Source: Paenibacillus catalpae
GTDB taxonomy: Bacteria; Bacillota; Bacilli; Paenibacillales; Paenibacillaceae
DNA: 64,000 bases
Reading direction: 5' to 3'
Assembly (NCBI RefSeq): GCF_900112695.1
Contig: NZ_FOMT01000003.1
Span: forward strand, 706,553 to 770,552
Shown: piece by piece, positions 37,340-47,961 of the stretch
Numbering within the stretch: the first letter of the stretch is position 1
Layout: the number at the start of each line of letters is the position of its first letter
Position numbers and translations under genes: made by a program
Notes under the pieces: generated by a model
What the model was told of the DNA's origin: nothing
The model's input: the letters and a program-made list of their open reading frames with translations, nothing else
Database searches by the model: none

Positions 37340-37386
37340 TGCTATATTCAGGAAGCTCTATACGATGAAGAAAGGCGGCGTTTTCT

Positions 37387-38271
37387 GTGAAAAGGAAAAG
37401 CTGGATTCAGAAGCAAGGCTGGATTGGCTATGTGTTTATTTTGCCTAATATGCTGGGCATACTGGCATTTTTTATTTTGCCGGCCCTGTTCTCATTTGGG
37501 ATGATGTTTACGAATTATCAGTTCGCCAATCCAAACTGGAAGTTTACCGGCTTGGATAATATGACGCGTATGTTCGGCGATGATCAGTTCTATAAGTCAA
37601 TCAAATATACGGTTATCTTCTTGCTGTCCGTGCCGATCTCGCTGGCACTTGCTTTTCTCGTTGCGCTTGTGCTGAACCGCAGCGTGTATTTAAAGGGGTT
37701 ACTTAGAGGGATGTTTTTCCTTCCTTATATTTCAAGCGGCGTTGCCGTTGCTTTTGTCTGGATGCTGCTGTTCCAGCCGTCCCAAGGGCCGATTAATGAG
37801 GTGCTCCGTTTTATCGGCATTGTCTCGCCTCCGGGCTGGTTTGCGGATTCCGGCTCCGCGATGTACGCCATTGACGTGGTACAGATCTGGTTCATGTTAG
37901 GCTACAACATGATTATTTATTTGGCGGCCCTGCAGGAGATATCGACCGAACAGCTTGAAGCGGCGAGGATCGACGGTGCAGGGGGAGCGACTATTACATG
38001 GCGAATTGTATGGCCGCTTGTTAGTCCAACGACATTTATGCTGTTGATTACGGGTCTGATTATGACGGTCAAATCCTTCTCTCTTATCCAGGCGATTACG
38101 GGCGGCGGCCCAAGCGGAAGCACCACGATTCTGTCGCTGTTCGTCTACAAAACGGCATTCAGCTATTACGAGATGGGCTATGCGTCAACGATTTCCTGGT
38201 TCCTGTTCGCGGTTATTCTCGTCATTACCATCATCCAATGGGTCGGCCAAAAACGCTGGGTCCATTACTAG
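37387..38271 (+). CDS. ABC sugar importer permease, MalF/YesP type
   Basis: A 294-residue, six-helix permease starting at GTG 37387 behind GAAAGGCGG. The EAA loop is TEQLEAARIDGAGGATITWRIVWPL. It pairs with the next permease. The ending WVGQKRWVHY is typical of the MalF-like member. Confidence 0.92.
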   Translation: MKRKSWIQKQGWIGYVFILPNMLGILAFFILPALFSFGMMFTNYQFANPNWKFTGLDNMTRMFGDDQFYKSIKYTVIFLLSVPISLALAFLVALVLNRSVYLKGLLRGMFFLPYISSGVAVAFVWMLLFQPSQGPINEVLRFIGIVSPPGWFADSGSAMYAIDVVQIWFMLGYNMIIYLAALQEISTEQLEAARIDGAGGATITWRIVWPLVSPTTFMLLITGLIMTVKSFSLIQAITGGGPSGSTTILSLFVYKTAFSYYEMGYASTISWFLFAVILVITIIQWVGQKRWVHY

Positions 38272-38286
38272 AGAGGAGCAAGCTCT

Positions 38287-39114
38287 ATGATTGAAACCAA
38301 TAAGAACCTCTCGTTTAAGCTTTCCGTCACAATCCTAATGCTGATCGCAGGGTTGTTTATGATTGTCCCTTTCTTATGGATGCTCAGCACATCCTTCCAG
38401 ACCCCAAGCGAAGTATTCCGGCAATGGTTTCCTTCGAAGCTCGACTGGAGCAGCCATAAGCGGATCTGGACGGGAAGCTACAATTTTCTTCCTTATTATA
38501 TAAATTCGCTTAAGATTGCCGTGATTGGCACAGCCGGTGCCGTCTTTATGTCTGCCCTTGCCGCTTACGGCTTCGCACGCACGGAATTTAAAGGAAGGGA
38601 TACGCTCTTCATGGTATATTTATCCATGATGATGATCCCTCCTCAAGTCGTGTTTGTACCGAAGTTTATTATGTTTAACTGGCTCCATATTTACAACACG
38701 CATTGGGCACTAATCCTGCCGGCCATGTTCTCGATCTTTGGCGTATTTATGCTCCGCCAGTTTTTCCTCAGCATTCCGAAGGAGATTACGGAATCAGCGT
38801 TTCTTGACGGTGCCGGTCATTTCCGGATTTTCTTCAGGCTGGTATTGCCGCTTGCGAAGCCTGCGCTTGCGACGTTTGCCATTATTGATTTCTCCTGGCA
38901 ATGGAATGATTATGAGAATGCGCTTGTGTTCCTGCAGAGTCCCAAGCTTTATACGATTCCTCTTGGCCTGCAGAATTTCGTTCTCGAGAATAACGTTGAC
39001 TATAACGGCATGATGGCCGCTTCTTCGGCCGCCATCATTCCTATGATTCTAATTTTCCTGCTTGGTCAGAAATACATTATCCAAGGAGTGTCCAGTTCGG
39101 CCGTTAAAGGCTAA
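38287..39114 (+). CDS. ABC sugar importer permease, MalG/YesQ type
   Basis: A 275-residue, six-helix permease with EAA loop ITESAFLDGAGHFRIFFRLVLPLAKPALAT and the common ending YIIQGVSSSAVKG. It follows its partner by 15 bases behind GAGAGGAGC. No ATPase is encoded nearby; a shared MsmX-like ATPase elsewhere is the usual solution in Firmicutes. Confidence 0.93.
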   Translation: MIETNKNLSFKLSVTILMLIAGLFMIVPFLWMLSTSFQTPSEVFRQWFPSKLDWSSHKRIWTGSYNFLPYYINSLKIAVIGTAGAVFMSALAAYGFARTEFKGRDTLFMVYLSMMMIPPQVVFVPKFIMFNWLHIYNTHWALILPAMFSIFGVFMLRQFFLSIPKEITESAFLDGAGHFRIFFRLVLPLAKPALATFAIIDFSWQWNDYENALVFLQSPKLYTIPLGLQNFVLENNVDYNGMMAASSAAIIPMILIFLLGQKYIIQGVSSSAVKG

Positions 39115-39132
39115 TTAAAGGAGGCTTATTTC

Positions 39133-41382
39133 ATGAGACAAGAGACAGTGAAATCCGACGTAACGGTTATTGGCGGAGGACTTTCCGGCATTTGTGCCGC
39201 AATTGCGGCGGCCAGATTGGGGCAAAAGGTTGCGCTCGTGCATAACCGTCCTGTACTTGGGGGAAATTCCAGCTCCGAGGTGCGCGTATGGGTATGCGGC
39301 GCAACAGGACATGGCGTAAACCGTTATGCCCGCGAGACCGGCATAATGGGAGAGTTGTTTATTCAGAACCAATACCGGAATCCGGAAGGCAATCCTTATC
39401 TGTGGGATGTAACGCTGCTGGAAGCGGTAAGAGCGGAGCCTAACCTGACGTTATTTATGAATACGGACGTCAGAGAAGTGGAAGCAGATGGCGAACTGGA
39501 TGCCCGAATGATCCGGAATGTGACGGGCTGGATGATGGGGTCGGAGCGCGAGATTACGTTTGAGAGTCAGGTTTTCCTTGACTGTACAGGAGACGGACTT
39601 GTTGGCTTCCTGGCTGGAGCCGCATACCGGATTGGGCGTGAAGCCCGTCATGAGTTTGGAGAAGACTGGGCACCGGAAGTTGCGGACGATATTACGCTTG
39701 GCAGCACGCTGCTGTTTTATACGAAGGATACCGGCAAGCCTGTAAGGTTTGTTGCTCCTTCTTTTGCCAAAGACATCACAACCACCTCGATTCCGATCAA
39801 ACGCGTCATCCGGAGCGGAGATTCCGGCTGCCATTACTGGTGGATAGAATGGGGCGGCGAGCTGGATACGGTTCATGAGAACGAGCGGATCCGGGATGAG
39901 TTATGGTCGGTTATTTATGGCATCTGGGATTACATTAAGAATTCCGGCCAGTTTGAAGCCGAGAATATGACTCTGGAGTGGGTAGGCTCGATTCCGGGCA
40001 AACGGGAATACCGACGGTTCCTCGGAGATACGATCCTGACGCAAAATGACGTGATCTCGCAGCGTCCGTTCGAAGACCGGATTGCCTTTGGCGGCTGGTC
40101 CATCGACCTGCATCCGCCGCAAGGGATGTATGCGACCGAAAGCGGCTCCAAGCATTTGCATGCCGATGGCATCTACCATATTCCGTTTGGCTCCTTATAC
40201 TCCCGAAACGTAAGCAATCTGCTGTTTGCGGGGCGTAATGTCAGCGCATCGCATGTCGCTTTCGGGACAACCCGCGTCATGGCAACTTGTGCGGTGATGG
40301 GGGAAGCGGCTGGCGTTGGCGCTGCGTTGTCGGTGATCAAAGGCGTTACGCCGCGAGAGCTGCGCGAGCAGCATTTGACCGAGCTGCAGCAAACGATGCT
40401 GCGCACCGATGCCTCGATTATTGGTCTGCAAAACGTGGATCCGGCTGACCTTGCAAGGAAGGGAACCGTTACCGCTTCCAGCACGATGACCGGTATATGG
40501 CTCGATGAGCCTTCCGAAGCCTGCCCGCTTACGTCCGATATTGGATGGTTGTTCCCGGCGGAAGGGGGATTTGAAGGCTTAACGCTTCTGGCCTCCGCTT
40601 CGGAGTCAACAAGCCTGACCATTGAGCTATGGGATACGGGCCGACCTGAAAATTATGTGCCCGCCAACTTCAAACAAGTATTGACCATCCAGGTGGAAGC
40701 TGGCGAGAAGCAATGGCTGAATGTACCTGCAGACAGCTCCCTGTTTGGAATGGAGTCTTGCAACGTGTTTGTCATTGTTCGTGCGAATGAAGCGGCCAGC
40801 CTCTATACGTCAGCCGTTCCCGTTACCGGTGTGTTAGCGTTCGAGCGGGGAGTAAAGCCGATCGTCAGCTCCGATCTGGAGGATCATCAGCCGGATCAGC
40901 CTGTCATTGAATGGTCGATGAAACGCCTTGTCCGCAAGCCTTTCTGTTTTGCGGTTAGCACAAGCGCTTACGCGCCGGAAAAAGTGATCGACGGTTATGC
41001 GCGTCCTTATGGCGGCCCTCATACCTGGGTATCCCGGCCGCTTGCGGAAGGCCGTGAAGAATGGGTGGAGGTAGCACTTGAAGAGCCGGCGGATGTGAAG
41101 GAAATTCATCTTACTTTTAACGATGATGTGAATGAGGATCTTATTAATCTTCATCACCACGAGACTCCGTTCCTCATCATTCCCGAGGTTGTGAAATCAT
41201 ATGACGTTCAGGCCTGGGCGAATGGCGAATGGATTACCGTCGCGAGCGACAACGAGAACCGGACCCGCAAAAAGGTTCACACTCTTGATAAATCGGTCCG
41301 AACAGACCGGATCCGGGCTGTTGTGAAGGAAACAAACGGCGGTAAACGTGCCGAAGTCGTTGAAATACGCATTTATGAATAA
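39133..41382 (+). CDS. Large FAD-dependent oxidoreductase with C-terminal beta-sandwich domains
   Basis: A 749-residue protein 18 bases after the permease gene behind AAAGGAGG, so part of that operon. The Rossmann FAD motif is VIGGGLSGICAAIAAARLG, followed by RPVLGGNSSSEVRVW; FAGRNVSASHVAFGTTRVMAT near 370-390 is the second FAD contact region, as in the FAD_oxidored (PF12831) family. Residues from about 430 form two beta-rich domains, the last discoidin-like (KVIDGYARPYGGPHTWVS). No signal peptide. The substrate is presumably related to the imported carbohydrate; the exact reaction is unknown. Confidence 0.82.
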   Translation: MRQETVKSDVTVIGGGLSGICAAIAAARLGQKVALVHNRPVLGGNSSSEVRVWVCGATGHGVNRYARETGIMGELFIQNQYRNPEGNPYLWDVTLLEAVRAEPNLTLFMNTDVREVEADGELDARMIRNVTGWMMGSEREITFESQVFLDCTGDGLVGFLAGAAYRIGREARHEFGEDWAPEVADDITLGSTLLFYTKDTGKPVRFVAPSFAKDITTTSIPIKRVIRSGDSGCHYWWIEWGGELDTVHENERIRDELWSVIYGIWDYIKNSGQFEAENMTLEWVGSIPGKREYRRFLGDTILTQNDVISQRPFEDRIAFGGWSIDLHPPQGMYATESGSKHLHADGIYHIPFGSLYSRNVSNLLFAGRNVSASHVAFGTTRVMATCAVMGEAAGVGAALSVIKGVTPRELREQHLTELQQTMLRTDASIIGLQNVDPADLARKGTVTASSTMTGIWLDEPSEACPLTSDIGWLFPAEGGFEGLTLLASASESTSLTIELWDTGRPENYVPANFKQVLTIQVEAGEKQWLNVPADSSLFGMESCNVFVIVRANEAASLYTSAVPVTGVLAFERGVKPIVSSDLEDHQPDQPVIEWSMKRLVRKPFCFAVSTSAYAPEKVIDGYARPYGGPHTWVSRPLAEGREEWVEVALEEPADVKEIHLTFNDDVNEDLINLHHHETPFLIIPEVVKSYDVQAWANGEWITVASDNENRTRKKVHTLDKSVRTDRIRAVVKETNGGKRAEVVEIRIYE

Positions 41383-41403
41383 GTTGTCTCATAGTATAGG
41401 TCA

Positions 41404-41436
41404 AGCCGGAGCGGCGAGCTGCTCCGGCTTTTTTTT
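41404..41436 (+). terminator. Rho-independent terminator before the iol operon
   Basis: Arms agccggagc and gctccggct form a perfect stem with an 8-base loop, followed by eight T. It separates the FAD oxidoreductase operon from iolD. Confidence 0.92.
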
Positions 41437-41456
41437 AATTTTCTTTCGAAGAGGAA

Positions 41457-41582
41457 TTGAAAAATGCGGAGCGGTATGTATAATGGAGTTAAGCGCTTAA
41501 CTAATTTTACTTAACGATTGGCTGAAAATGTCGAATAAAGTCTTTATTTTTACTTAATTTTGTTTACATTAAGCGATTAACT
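41457..41582 (+). promoter_or_regulatory. iol promoter with LacI-type operators
   Basis: TTGAAA (41457-41462) and a perfect TATAAT (41479-41484) are 16 bases apart. The perfect palindrome AGTTAAGCGCTTAACT (41487-41502) covers the predicted start point. A second, imperfect copy (ATTAAGCGATTAACT, 41568-41582) lies just before the iolD ribosome site, and a half-like TTAACGATT is at 41511-41519. The central AAGCGCTT with CG at the axis is characteristic of LacI-family operators, matching the LacI-type gene at the end of the operon. CcpA could also bind. Confidence 0.75.
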
Positions 41583-41596
41583 ATTTAGGAGGTACT

Positions 41597-43465
41597 ATGA
41601 CAACTATTCGATTGACGATGGCCCAGGCTTTAGTGCGGTTCCTTGATGCTCAGTATGTTTCAGTCGATGGCGAGGAAACGAAATTCGTTCAAGGCGTCAT
41701 GGGGATATTCGGACATGGCAATGTGACGGGGATCGGCGAGGCATTGGAGTATAGCTCCGGCGGTCTTACCTTGATCCAGGGGAAAAACGAGCAGGGTATG
41801 GTGCACGCTGCCGCTGCCTTTGCCAAGCAGAAAAACCGCCTGCAAATTTACGCCTGCACTTCTTCCATCGGACCTGGCGCGCTGAATATGGTTACTGCTG
41901 CGGCTACCGCTACCGTAAACCGCATACCGGTGTTGTTATTGCCGGGAGACAACTTTGCATCCCGCCAGCCCGATCCGGTGCTTCAGCAGCTCGAAGTTGC
42001 GTCCGACTATTCGATCTCGGCGACGGATGCTTTCAAGTCGGTCAGCAAATATTGGGACCGCATCGTACGTCCCGAGCAGCTGATGTCGGCAGCACTTCAA
42101 GCGATGCGGGTGTTGACGGATCCGGCGGAGACCGGAGCTGTAACGTTAGCCCTTCCGCAGGATGTTCAGGCAGAAGCCTATGATTATCCGGAAGCCTTTT
42201 TTAGTAAGCGCATTCATTATATCGACCGCCGGCCGCCTGCAAGGGATGCGGTACAGCGTGCGGCAGAAATGCTTAAAGGAAAGAAGAGACCGCTTATTAT
42301 CGCTGGCGGCGGAGTCTTGTACGCATCGGCAGTTAACGAGCTTCGGGAATTTGCGGAAACCTACGGTATCCCGGTTGCCGAGACGCAGGCGGGTAAAAGC
42401 GTATTGCCTTGGAATCATCCATTAAATGTAGGTGCTGTTGGTGTTACGGGCACGCTTGCTGCCAACTTGCTTGCCAAGGAAGCGGATGTCGTAATCGGGG
42501 TTGGGACCAGGTATTCGGATTTCACCACTTCATCCAAATCGGCCTTTACCAATGAAGAGGTTCAATTTATCAATATTAATGTAAGCACACTTGATTCTGC
42601 CAAGTGGGGCGGAGCTGCCTTGACTGGCGACGCCAAGCTGGGACTAACGCAACTTGCCGGCGCCCTGGCGGAATCCGGCTACCATTCTTCGTACAATGAC
42701 AATGAAATTGCGGAGTTGAAAAAGACTTGGGACGCCGAGGTCGACCGGCTCTTTACCTTGGAGCATGAGCAAGGGCTTGCTCAAACCCATGCGCTTGGCG
42801 TTATTCAGAATACGATCGATCCAAGCTCTGTTATTGTTTGTGCGGCAGGCAGCCTGCCTGGTGACCTGCACCGCTTGTGGAGACCGGCAGAACCTAAGAC
42901 GTACCATATGGAATACGGTTTTTCGTGTATGGGCTATGAGGTGAGCGGAGCATTCGGCGCGGCGCTGGCAACAGGCGGGGAACGGGAAGTATACGCCGTT
43001 GTTGGTGACGGAAGCTACTTCATGCTTCATTCCGAACTGATCACAAGTCTGCAGGAAGGCGTAAAAATAACGATTCTCCTGTTCGATAACCATGGTTTCC
43101 AGTGCATTCATAACCTGCAGCGCGGTCACGGAAGCGAAGGCTTCGGCAATGAGTTCCGCTACCGCGACTCTTCAACAGGCCGGTTGACCGGCAGCTATAT
43201 GCCAATTGACTTTGCGGCTCATGCCCGCAGTCTCGGGGCTAAATCTTACAAGGTGTCTTCTGCGGAGGAGCTTAAAGCCGCTCTCCTGAAGGCCAAGCAA
43301 GAGACCGTATCTACCTTGATCGAAATTCCGGTCGTGCCGGGAACGAATACAGCAGGTTACGAGTCCTGGTGGAACGTTGGCGTACCGGAAGTATCGGTAA
43401 GCGATAAAGTGCTGGAAGCGCATCAGGACATGAAGCAGCGGATTCAAGCTGCAAGAATGATATAA
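41597..43465 (+). CDS. iolD: 3D-(3,5/4)-trihydroxycyclohexane-1,2-dione hydrolase
   Basis: A 622-residue thiamine-diphosphate enzyme starting after AGGAGG. The N-terminal domain carries the catalytic Glu region ([18 protein letters not shown]) and the C-terminal domain the ThDP/Mg motif ([14 protein letters not shown]...[11 protein letters not shown]). It opens the ring of the diketo-inositol to 5-deoxy-glucuronate, EC 3.7.1.22. First gene of the inositol operon, in the order D-E-C-A-G-B. Confidence 0.95.
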   Translation: MTTIRLTMAQALVRFLDAQYVSVDGEETKFVQGVMGIFGHGNVTGIGEALEYSSGGLTLIQGKNEQGMVHAAAAFAKQKNRLQIYACTSSIGPGALNMVTAAATATVNRIPVLLLPGDNFASRQPDPVLQQLEVASDYSISATDAFKSVSKYWDRIVRPEQLMSAALQAMRVLTDPAETGAVTLALPQDVQAEAYDYPEAFFSKRIHYIDRRPPARDAVQRAAEMLKGKKRPLIIAGGGVLYASAVNELREFAETYGIPVAETQAGKSVLPWNHPLNVGAVGVTGTLAANLLAKEADVVIGVGTRYSDFTTSSKSAFTNEEVQFININVSTLDSAKWGGAALTGDAKLGLTQLAGALAESGYHSSYNDNEIAELKKTWDAEVDRLFTLEHEQGLAQTHALGVIQNTIDPSSVIVCAAGSLPGDLHRLWRPAEPKTYHMEYGFSCMGYEVSGAFGAALATGGEREVYAVVGDGSYFMLHSELITSLQEGVKITILLFDNHGFQCIHNLQRGHGSEGFGNEFRYRDSSTGRLTGSYMPIDFAAHARSLGAKSYKVSSAEELKAALLKAKQETVSTLIEIPVVPGTNTAGYESWWNVGVPEVSVSDKVLEAHQDMKQRIQAARMI

Positions 43466-43487
43466 GACGCTAAGGGAGCTGAGGCTG

Positions 43488-44405
43488 ATGAAGACTTTGC
43501 CGTTTAAGATTGGCGCCCATCCGATCAATTGGGTCGGAGAAGACGTGAAGGAGCATGGTGCCGACACCACTTACGAACAGATCATGGACGATATGCAGCG
43601 GTTAGGCCTGACCGGTACCGAGATGGGACGCAAATATCCGACTGACACTGAAGTTCTGAAGCAGGAACTAAGAAAAAGAGACCTCCAGCTTGTATCCCAA
43701 TGGAAATCGGTTTTGTTCTCGGATCCCGCCTATCGCGAGGAAGAGCTTGCGGCTTACGAGAAGCATGTCAAGTTCCTGAAAGAAATGGGCAGCACCGTAA
43801 TCAGCACCTGCGAGGTAGGCGGATCGCTGCATTTTGATCCACGCCGCACGCCTAATGAGACGGAAGTGATCCCGCTTGATGAAGCAGACTGGAAAAACCT
43901 TGCCGAAGGGCTTAACGCAGCTGGTGCTCTAGCCAAACAACATGGCCTCAAGCTGACCTACCATCATCATGGCGGTACAGCAGTGGAAAGCCCGGAGGAA
44001 ATCGACCGGCTGATGGAGCTGACCGATCCGGGCCTGGTTTATCTGTTGTTTGATACCGGCCATGCCTATTATGGCGGAGCTAATCCGCTTGAGGTGCTCC
44101 GCAAGCATTATAACCGGATCGCTTACATTCATCTGAAGGATGTCAGACAGTCCGTGCTGGATGAGGCGCGCGCTGAAAAGGCGGATTTTATCACCTGCAT
44201 CCGCAAAGGCGTGTTTACGGTTCCGGGGACAGGCGATCTTGATTTCCAGCCGATTGTGGAGGAGCTGCTGGCCCGCGGCTATAACGGCTGGGCGATGCTG
44301 GAAGGCGAGCAGGACCCTGCAAAGTATCCGGCTTACGAGTTCGCTGCGAAGGCCATTGCTTATCTGGAGTCGCTACTACCAACGAAAGCGGGGGAATCTC
44401 AATGA
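43488..44405 (+). CDS. iolE: Inosose dehydratase
   Basis: A 305-residue xylose-isomerase-like TIM barrel with the IolE hallmark KIGAHPINWVGED at the start, and metal-binding residues in STCEVGGS, YHHHGGTAVE, FDTGHAYYGG and GWAMLEGEQDP. It dehydrates 2-keto-myo-inositol to the diketone used by IolD, EC 4.2.1.44. The stop overlaps the iolC start (ATGA). Confidence 0.95.
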   Translation: MKTLPFKIGAHPINWVGEDVKEHGADTTYEQIMDDMQRLGLTGTEMGRKYPTDTEVLKQELRKRDLQLVSQWKSVLFSDPAYREEELAAYEKHVKFLKEMGSTVISTCEVGGSLHFDPRRTPNETEVIPLDEADWKNLAEGLNAAGALAKQHGLKLTYHHHGGTAVESPEEIDRLMELTDPGLVYLLFDTGHAYYGGANPLEVLRKHYNRIAYIHLKDVRQSVLDEARAEKADFITCIRKGVFTVPGTGDLDFQPIVEELLARGYNGWAMLEGEQDPAKYPAYEFAAKAIAYLESLLPTKAGESQ

Positions 44406-45403
44406 ACGACATCAAGTTTCCGGAGGGCCGGACGCTCGACTTCACGGCAATCGGCCGGCTTTGCATCGATCTGAATGCCAATGAAATCAACCGTCCCATG
44501 GAGCAGACAAGTACATTTACGAAATATGTAGGAGGATCTCCGGCCAATATTACGATTGGGATGTCGCGGTTTGACCTGAAGACCGCCTTTATCGGCAAAA
44601 TTGCCAATGATCAGATGGGACGCTTCATCCGCACTTATCTGGAGCAGAATCAGATCGACACAAGCAATGTCGTTAACGACTACACGGGCGCCGTTACGGG
44701 GCTTGCTTTTACCGAGATTAAGAGTCCAACCGACTGCAGCATCTTGATGTACCGCGACAACGTTGCTGATTTGCTGCTTACACCAGGCGAAGTGGATGAG
44801 GAGATCATCGCCAGATCCAAGCTGCTTCTTATTTCCGGAACCGCGCTTGCTCAAAGCCCTTCGCGCGAGGCGGTGTTCCAGGCGCTTCAATACGCGAAGA
44901 AGCATGGTACGGTTATTGCCTTTGATCTGGACTACCGCCCTTATACATGGAAATCGCAAGAAGAAACGGCTGTTTATTATAATCTCGCGGCTGAGAAATG
45001 CGACATTATTCTGGGCACGCGGGAAGAGTTCGATATGATGGAATGCTTCGAGCAGGAGCATAGCGACCATAGCACGGCATCGAGATGGTTTAATCATTCC
45101 GCGCAAATCGTCATTATCAAGCATGGCAAAGAAGGCTCCATCGCTTACACGAAAGACGGGGCAAGCCACCGGGCCAAGTCGTTCCCGGCCAAGGTTATCA
45201 AGACGTTTGGCGCCGGCGACTCCTACGCTGCGGGCTTCCTGTACGGAGTCATGCAGGGCTGGACACTGGAGAAAAGCATGGAGTTCGGCAGCGCATCGGC
45301 CTGCATCGTTATTTCCAGCCACAGCTGTTCCGACGCTATGCCTAGAGCAGAGCAGGTTCATGAATATATTGCCCGCTGCGAACGCGGTGAAATTGTAGTC
45401 TGA
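44402..45403 (+). CDS. iolC: 5-dehydro-2-deoxygluconokinase
   Basis: A 333-residue PfkB/ribokinase-family kinase. It opens with [21 protein letters not shown], has the first signature [13 protein letters not shown], and carries the catalytic signature [16 protein letters not shown] near residue 265. It phosphorylates 5-dehydro-2-deoxygluconate, EC 2.7.1.92. It is translationally coupled to iolE. Confidence 0.95.
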   Translation: MNDIKFPEGRTLDFTAIGRLCIDLNANEINRPMEQTSTFTKYVGGSPANITIGMSRFDLKTAFIGKIANDQMGRFIRTYLEQNQIDTSNVVNDYTGAVTGLAFTEIKSPTDCSILMYRDNVADLLLTPGEVDEEIIARSKLLLISGTALAQSPSREAVFQALQYAKKHGTVIAFDLDYRPYTWKSQEETAVYYNLAAEKCDIILGTREEFDMMECFEQEHSDHSTASRWFNHSAQIVIIKHGKEGSIAYTKDGASHRAKSFPAKVIKTFGAGDSYAAGFLYGVMQGWTLEKSMEFGSASACIVISSHSCSDAMPRAEQVHEYIARCERGEIVV

Positions 45404-45431
45404 TTCGCAAATACGAGGAAGAGGTGCTCCT

Positions 45432-46880
45432 ATGACGACACAAGTATTAAAAAACTGGATTGGCGGCCAATGGGTAGAGTCTGCGGCAAATCAAAATGAT
45501 CCTGTCTACAATCCGGCCACGGAAGAAATTCTCGCCAATGTACCCTTGTCTACCAAAGAGGACGTAGATCTGGCGGTACAGACAGCGGCAGAAGCTTTCA
45601 AAGCATGGAGCCGTACGCCGGTACCGAAGAGAGCCCGGATTCTATTCAAATATCAGCAGCTCCTGGTCGAGAACTGGGAAGAGCTTGCGAAGCTGGTAAC
45701 GCTGGAGAACGGCAAAAGCTACGGCGAAGCCTACGGCGAGGTTCAACGGGGAATCGAATGCGTGGAGTTTGCGGCAGGCGCTCCAAATTTGATGATGGGC
45801 AAACAGCTCCCCGATATCGCAACTAACCTGGAATCCGGCATGTACCGCTATCCGATTGGCGTAGTTGGCGGCATTACCCCGTTCAACTTCCCGATGATGG
45901 TTCCTTGCTGGATGTTCCCGCTCGCCATTGCCTGCGGCAACACTTTTGTCCTTAAGCCTTCCGAGCGGACGCCGCTTCTAGCTAACCGTCTGGCCGAGCT
46001 TTTCCATGAAGCCGGGCTGCCTGCAGGCGTGTTCAATATTGTTCATGGCGCTCATGATGTCGTTAACGGCATGCTGGAGCATCCGTCCATTAAAGCCATT
46101 TCATTCGTAGGATCCCAGCCCGTAGCGGAGTATGTGTACAAAACAGCTTCGGCACATGGGAAACGCGTACAGGCGCTTGCCGGCGCGAAGAACCACTCGA
46201 TCGTGATGCCTGATGCGGATCTGAACCTGACCGTGAAAGAAATCGTAAACGCTGCTTTTGGTTCGGCAGGCGAACGCTGCATGGCTTGCTCCGTTGTTGT
46301 TGCCGTAGGCGAGATTGGCGATACGCTTGTCGGCAAGCTGCTCGAAGCGGCCGATAATCTTACGATCGGCAACGGCATGGAAGAAGGCATTTTCCTAGGT
46401 CCGGTTATCCGCGGTCCACACAAAGAACGGACGCTCAAATATATCGACATCGGGGAGAAAGAAGGCGCCTTGCTGGTCCGCGACGGACGGAAGGATGCGG
46501 CATCGAGCGGTCAGGGCTATTTTGTCGGGCCAACCATCTTTGATCAGGTGCAATGCGAAATGAAAATTTGGGAGGACGAGATTTTCGCTCCTGTCCTGTC
46601 GATCGTGCGGGTTGACACGCTGGATGAAGCGATCGAGCTGGCTAACCGATCCGATTTCGCGAATGGTGCATGTTTGTTCACCCAAAGCGGAGCGTCGATG
46701 CGCCAATTCCGTGAAACGATTGATGCGGGAATGCTGGGCGTTAACCTGGGTGTTCCGGCTCCAATGGCCTTCTTCCCGTTCTCCGGATGGAAGAAATCGT
46801 TCTATGGCGATCTGCATGCGAACGGAACCGATGGCGTCGAGTTCTTCACGCGCAAAAAAATGGTAACAACTCGCTGGTAA
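45432..46880 (+). CDS. iolA: Methylmalonate/malonate-semialdehyde dehydrogenase (CoA-acylating)
   Basis: A 482-residue aldehyde dehydrogenase with the MMSDH features: [13 protein letters not shown], the [14 protein letters not shown] segment, and the catalytic Cys in [12 protein letters not shown] (near residue 283). It turns malonic semialdehyde into acetyl-CoA and CO2 with NAD and CoA, EC 1.2.1.27/1.2.1.18. It is the last enzyme of the inositol route, starting 29 bases after iolC. Confidence 0.94.
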   Translation: MTTQVLKNWIGGQWVESAANQNDPVYNPATEEILANVPLSTKEDVDLAVQTAAEAFKAWSRTPVPKRARILFKYQQLLVENWEELAKLVTLENGKSYGEAYGEVQRGIECVEFAAGAPNLMMGKQLPDIATNLESGMYRYPIGVVGGITPFNFPMMVPCWMFPLAIACGNTFVLKPSERTPLLANRLAELFHEAGLPAGVFNIVHGAHDVVNGMLEHPSIKAISFVGSQPVAEYVYKTASAHGKRVQALAGAKNHSIVMPDADLNLTVKEIVNAAFGSAGERCMACSVVVAVGEIGDTLVGKLLEAADNLTIGNGMEEGIFLGPVIRGPHKERTLKYIDIGEKEGALLVRDGRKDAASSGQGYFVGPTIFDQVQCEMKIWEDEIFAPVLSIVRVDTLDEAIELANRSDFANGACLFTQSGASMRQFRETIDAGMLGVNLGVPAPMAFFPFSGWKKSFYGDLHANGTDGVEFFTRKKMVTTRW

Positions 46881-46905
46881 CAGGAAAATACGGGAGGTCT
46901 ACTCG

Positions 46906-47946
46906 ATGTCTAAAGTGAAAATCGGCATCATCGGCGCTGGCCGAATTGGTAAAATACATGCAGAAAACTTGCTTAAGCACCCGGAGGTTGAGATTGTCGG
47001 GGTTAGCGATCTGTTCGCGGGACCGGAGCTGGAGGCATGGACGGCGGCAAGAGGAATTGATCTGCTGACCAAGGATGCAAACCAAATTATTGGGCATCCG
47101 GATATTGATGCGGTCTTTATTTGCTCCTCCACCGATACCCATGTGCCGCTGATTAAGCAGGCCGCGCAGGCCGGCAAGCATATTTTCTGCGAAAAGCCGG
47201 TAAGCATGTCGATTGCGGAAACGGCTGAAGCGATTGAGGCGGTTAAACAAGCCGGGGTCAAGCTGCAAATCGGCTTTAACCGCCGTTTCGATCATAACTT
47301 CAAGCGTGTAAGAGAGCATGTGGAAGCGGGAACCATCGGAGATCTGCATATTATCAAGATTACTTCACGCGATCCAAACCCGCCGTCCAAGGAATACATT
47401 CAAGTATCCGGCGGATTGTTTATGGATATGGCGATTCATGACTTCGATATCGCGCGTTTCGTCTCCGGCAGCGAGGTCGTAGAGGTCTATGCGCAGGGCG
47501 GTGTCCTGGTCGATCCCGTATTTGCGGAATGCGACGATATCGACACGGCTATCGTAACCTTGAAATTCGCAAGTGGTGCACTTGGCGTCATCGATAACAG
47601 CCGACAAGCTGTATATGGTTATGATCAGCGCGTGGAGGTGTTTGGATCCAAAGGCAGCGTAGCTATTGCCAATGACCATCCGAATACGGCTGTTGTTAGT
47701 ACGGCTCAAGGAATTATCTCCGATAAACCATTGCATTTCTTCCTGGAGCGTTACATGGGAGCTTATGCGGATGAATCCAAGCAATTTATTGATAGTCTTG
47801 TTCTTGGAACTCCCCTGCCTGTAACAGGGGAAGACGGTTTGCAGGCGGAGCGGATCGCATTGGCTGCCAAGCTGTCCTGCAAGCTGAACCGTTCCATTAA
47901 GCTGGCAGAGCTTGACGAATTAATTCTGCAATCCGCCAAATCATAA
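46906..47946 (+). CDS. iolG: Myo-inositol 2-dehydrogenase
   Basis: A 346-residue Gfo/Idh/MocA-family oxidoreductase. NAD-binding motif GIIGAGRIGKIHAEN at the start, CEKPVSM with the conserved Lys, and the catalytic region GGLFMDMAIHDFDIARF containing the active-site Asp/His pair. It oxidises myo-inositol to scyllo-inosose, EC 1.1.1.18, the first step of the pathway. It follows iolA by 26 bases. Preference for another inositol isomer cannot be excluded by sequence alone. Confidence 0.92.
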   Translation: MSKVKIGIIGAGRIGKIHAENLLKHPEVEIVGVSDLFAGPELEAWTAARGIDLLTKDANQIIGHPDIDAVFICSSTDTHVPLIKQAAQAGKHIFCEKPVSMSIAETAEAIEAVKQAGVKLQIGFNRRFDHNFKRVREHVEAGTIGDLHIIKITSRDPNPPSKEYIQVSGGLFMDMAIHDFDIARFVSGSEVVEVYAQGGVLVDPVFAECDDIDTAIVTLKFASGALGVIDNSRQAVYGYDQRVEVFGSKGSVAIANDHPNTAVVSTAQGIISDKPLHFFLERYMGAYADESKQFIDSLVLGTPLPVTGEDGLQAERIALAAKLSCKLNRSIKLAELDELILQSAKS

Positions 47947-47961
47947 CGGAGGTATGCGAAC

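Noticed and set aside
44399..45361. Minus-strand open frame of 320 codons opposite iolC
   Set aside because: IolC is intact, with kinase signatures and coupling to iolE. The antisense frame has no recognisable features.
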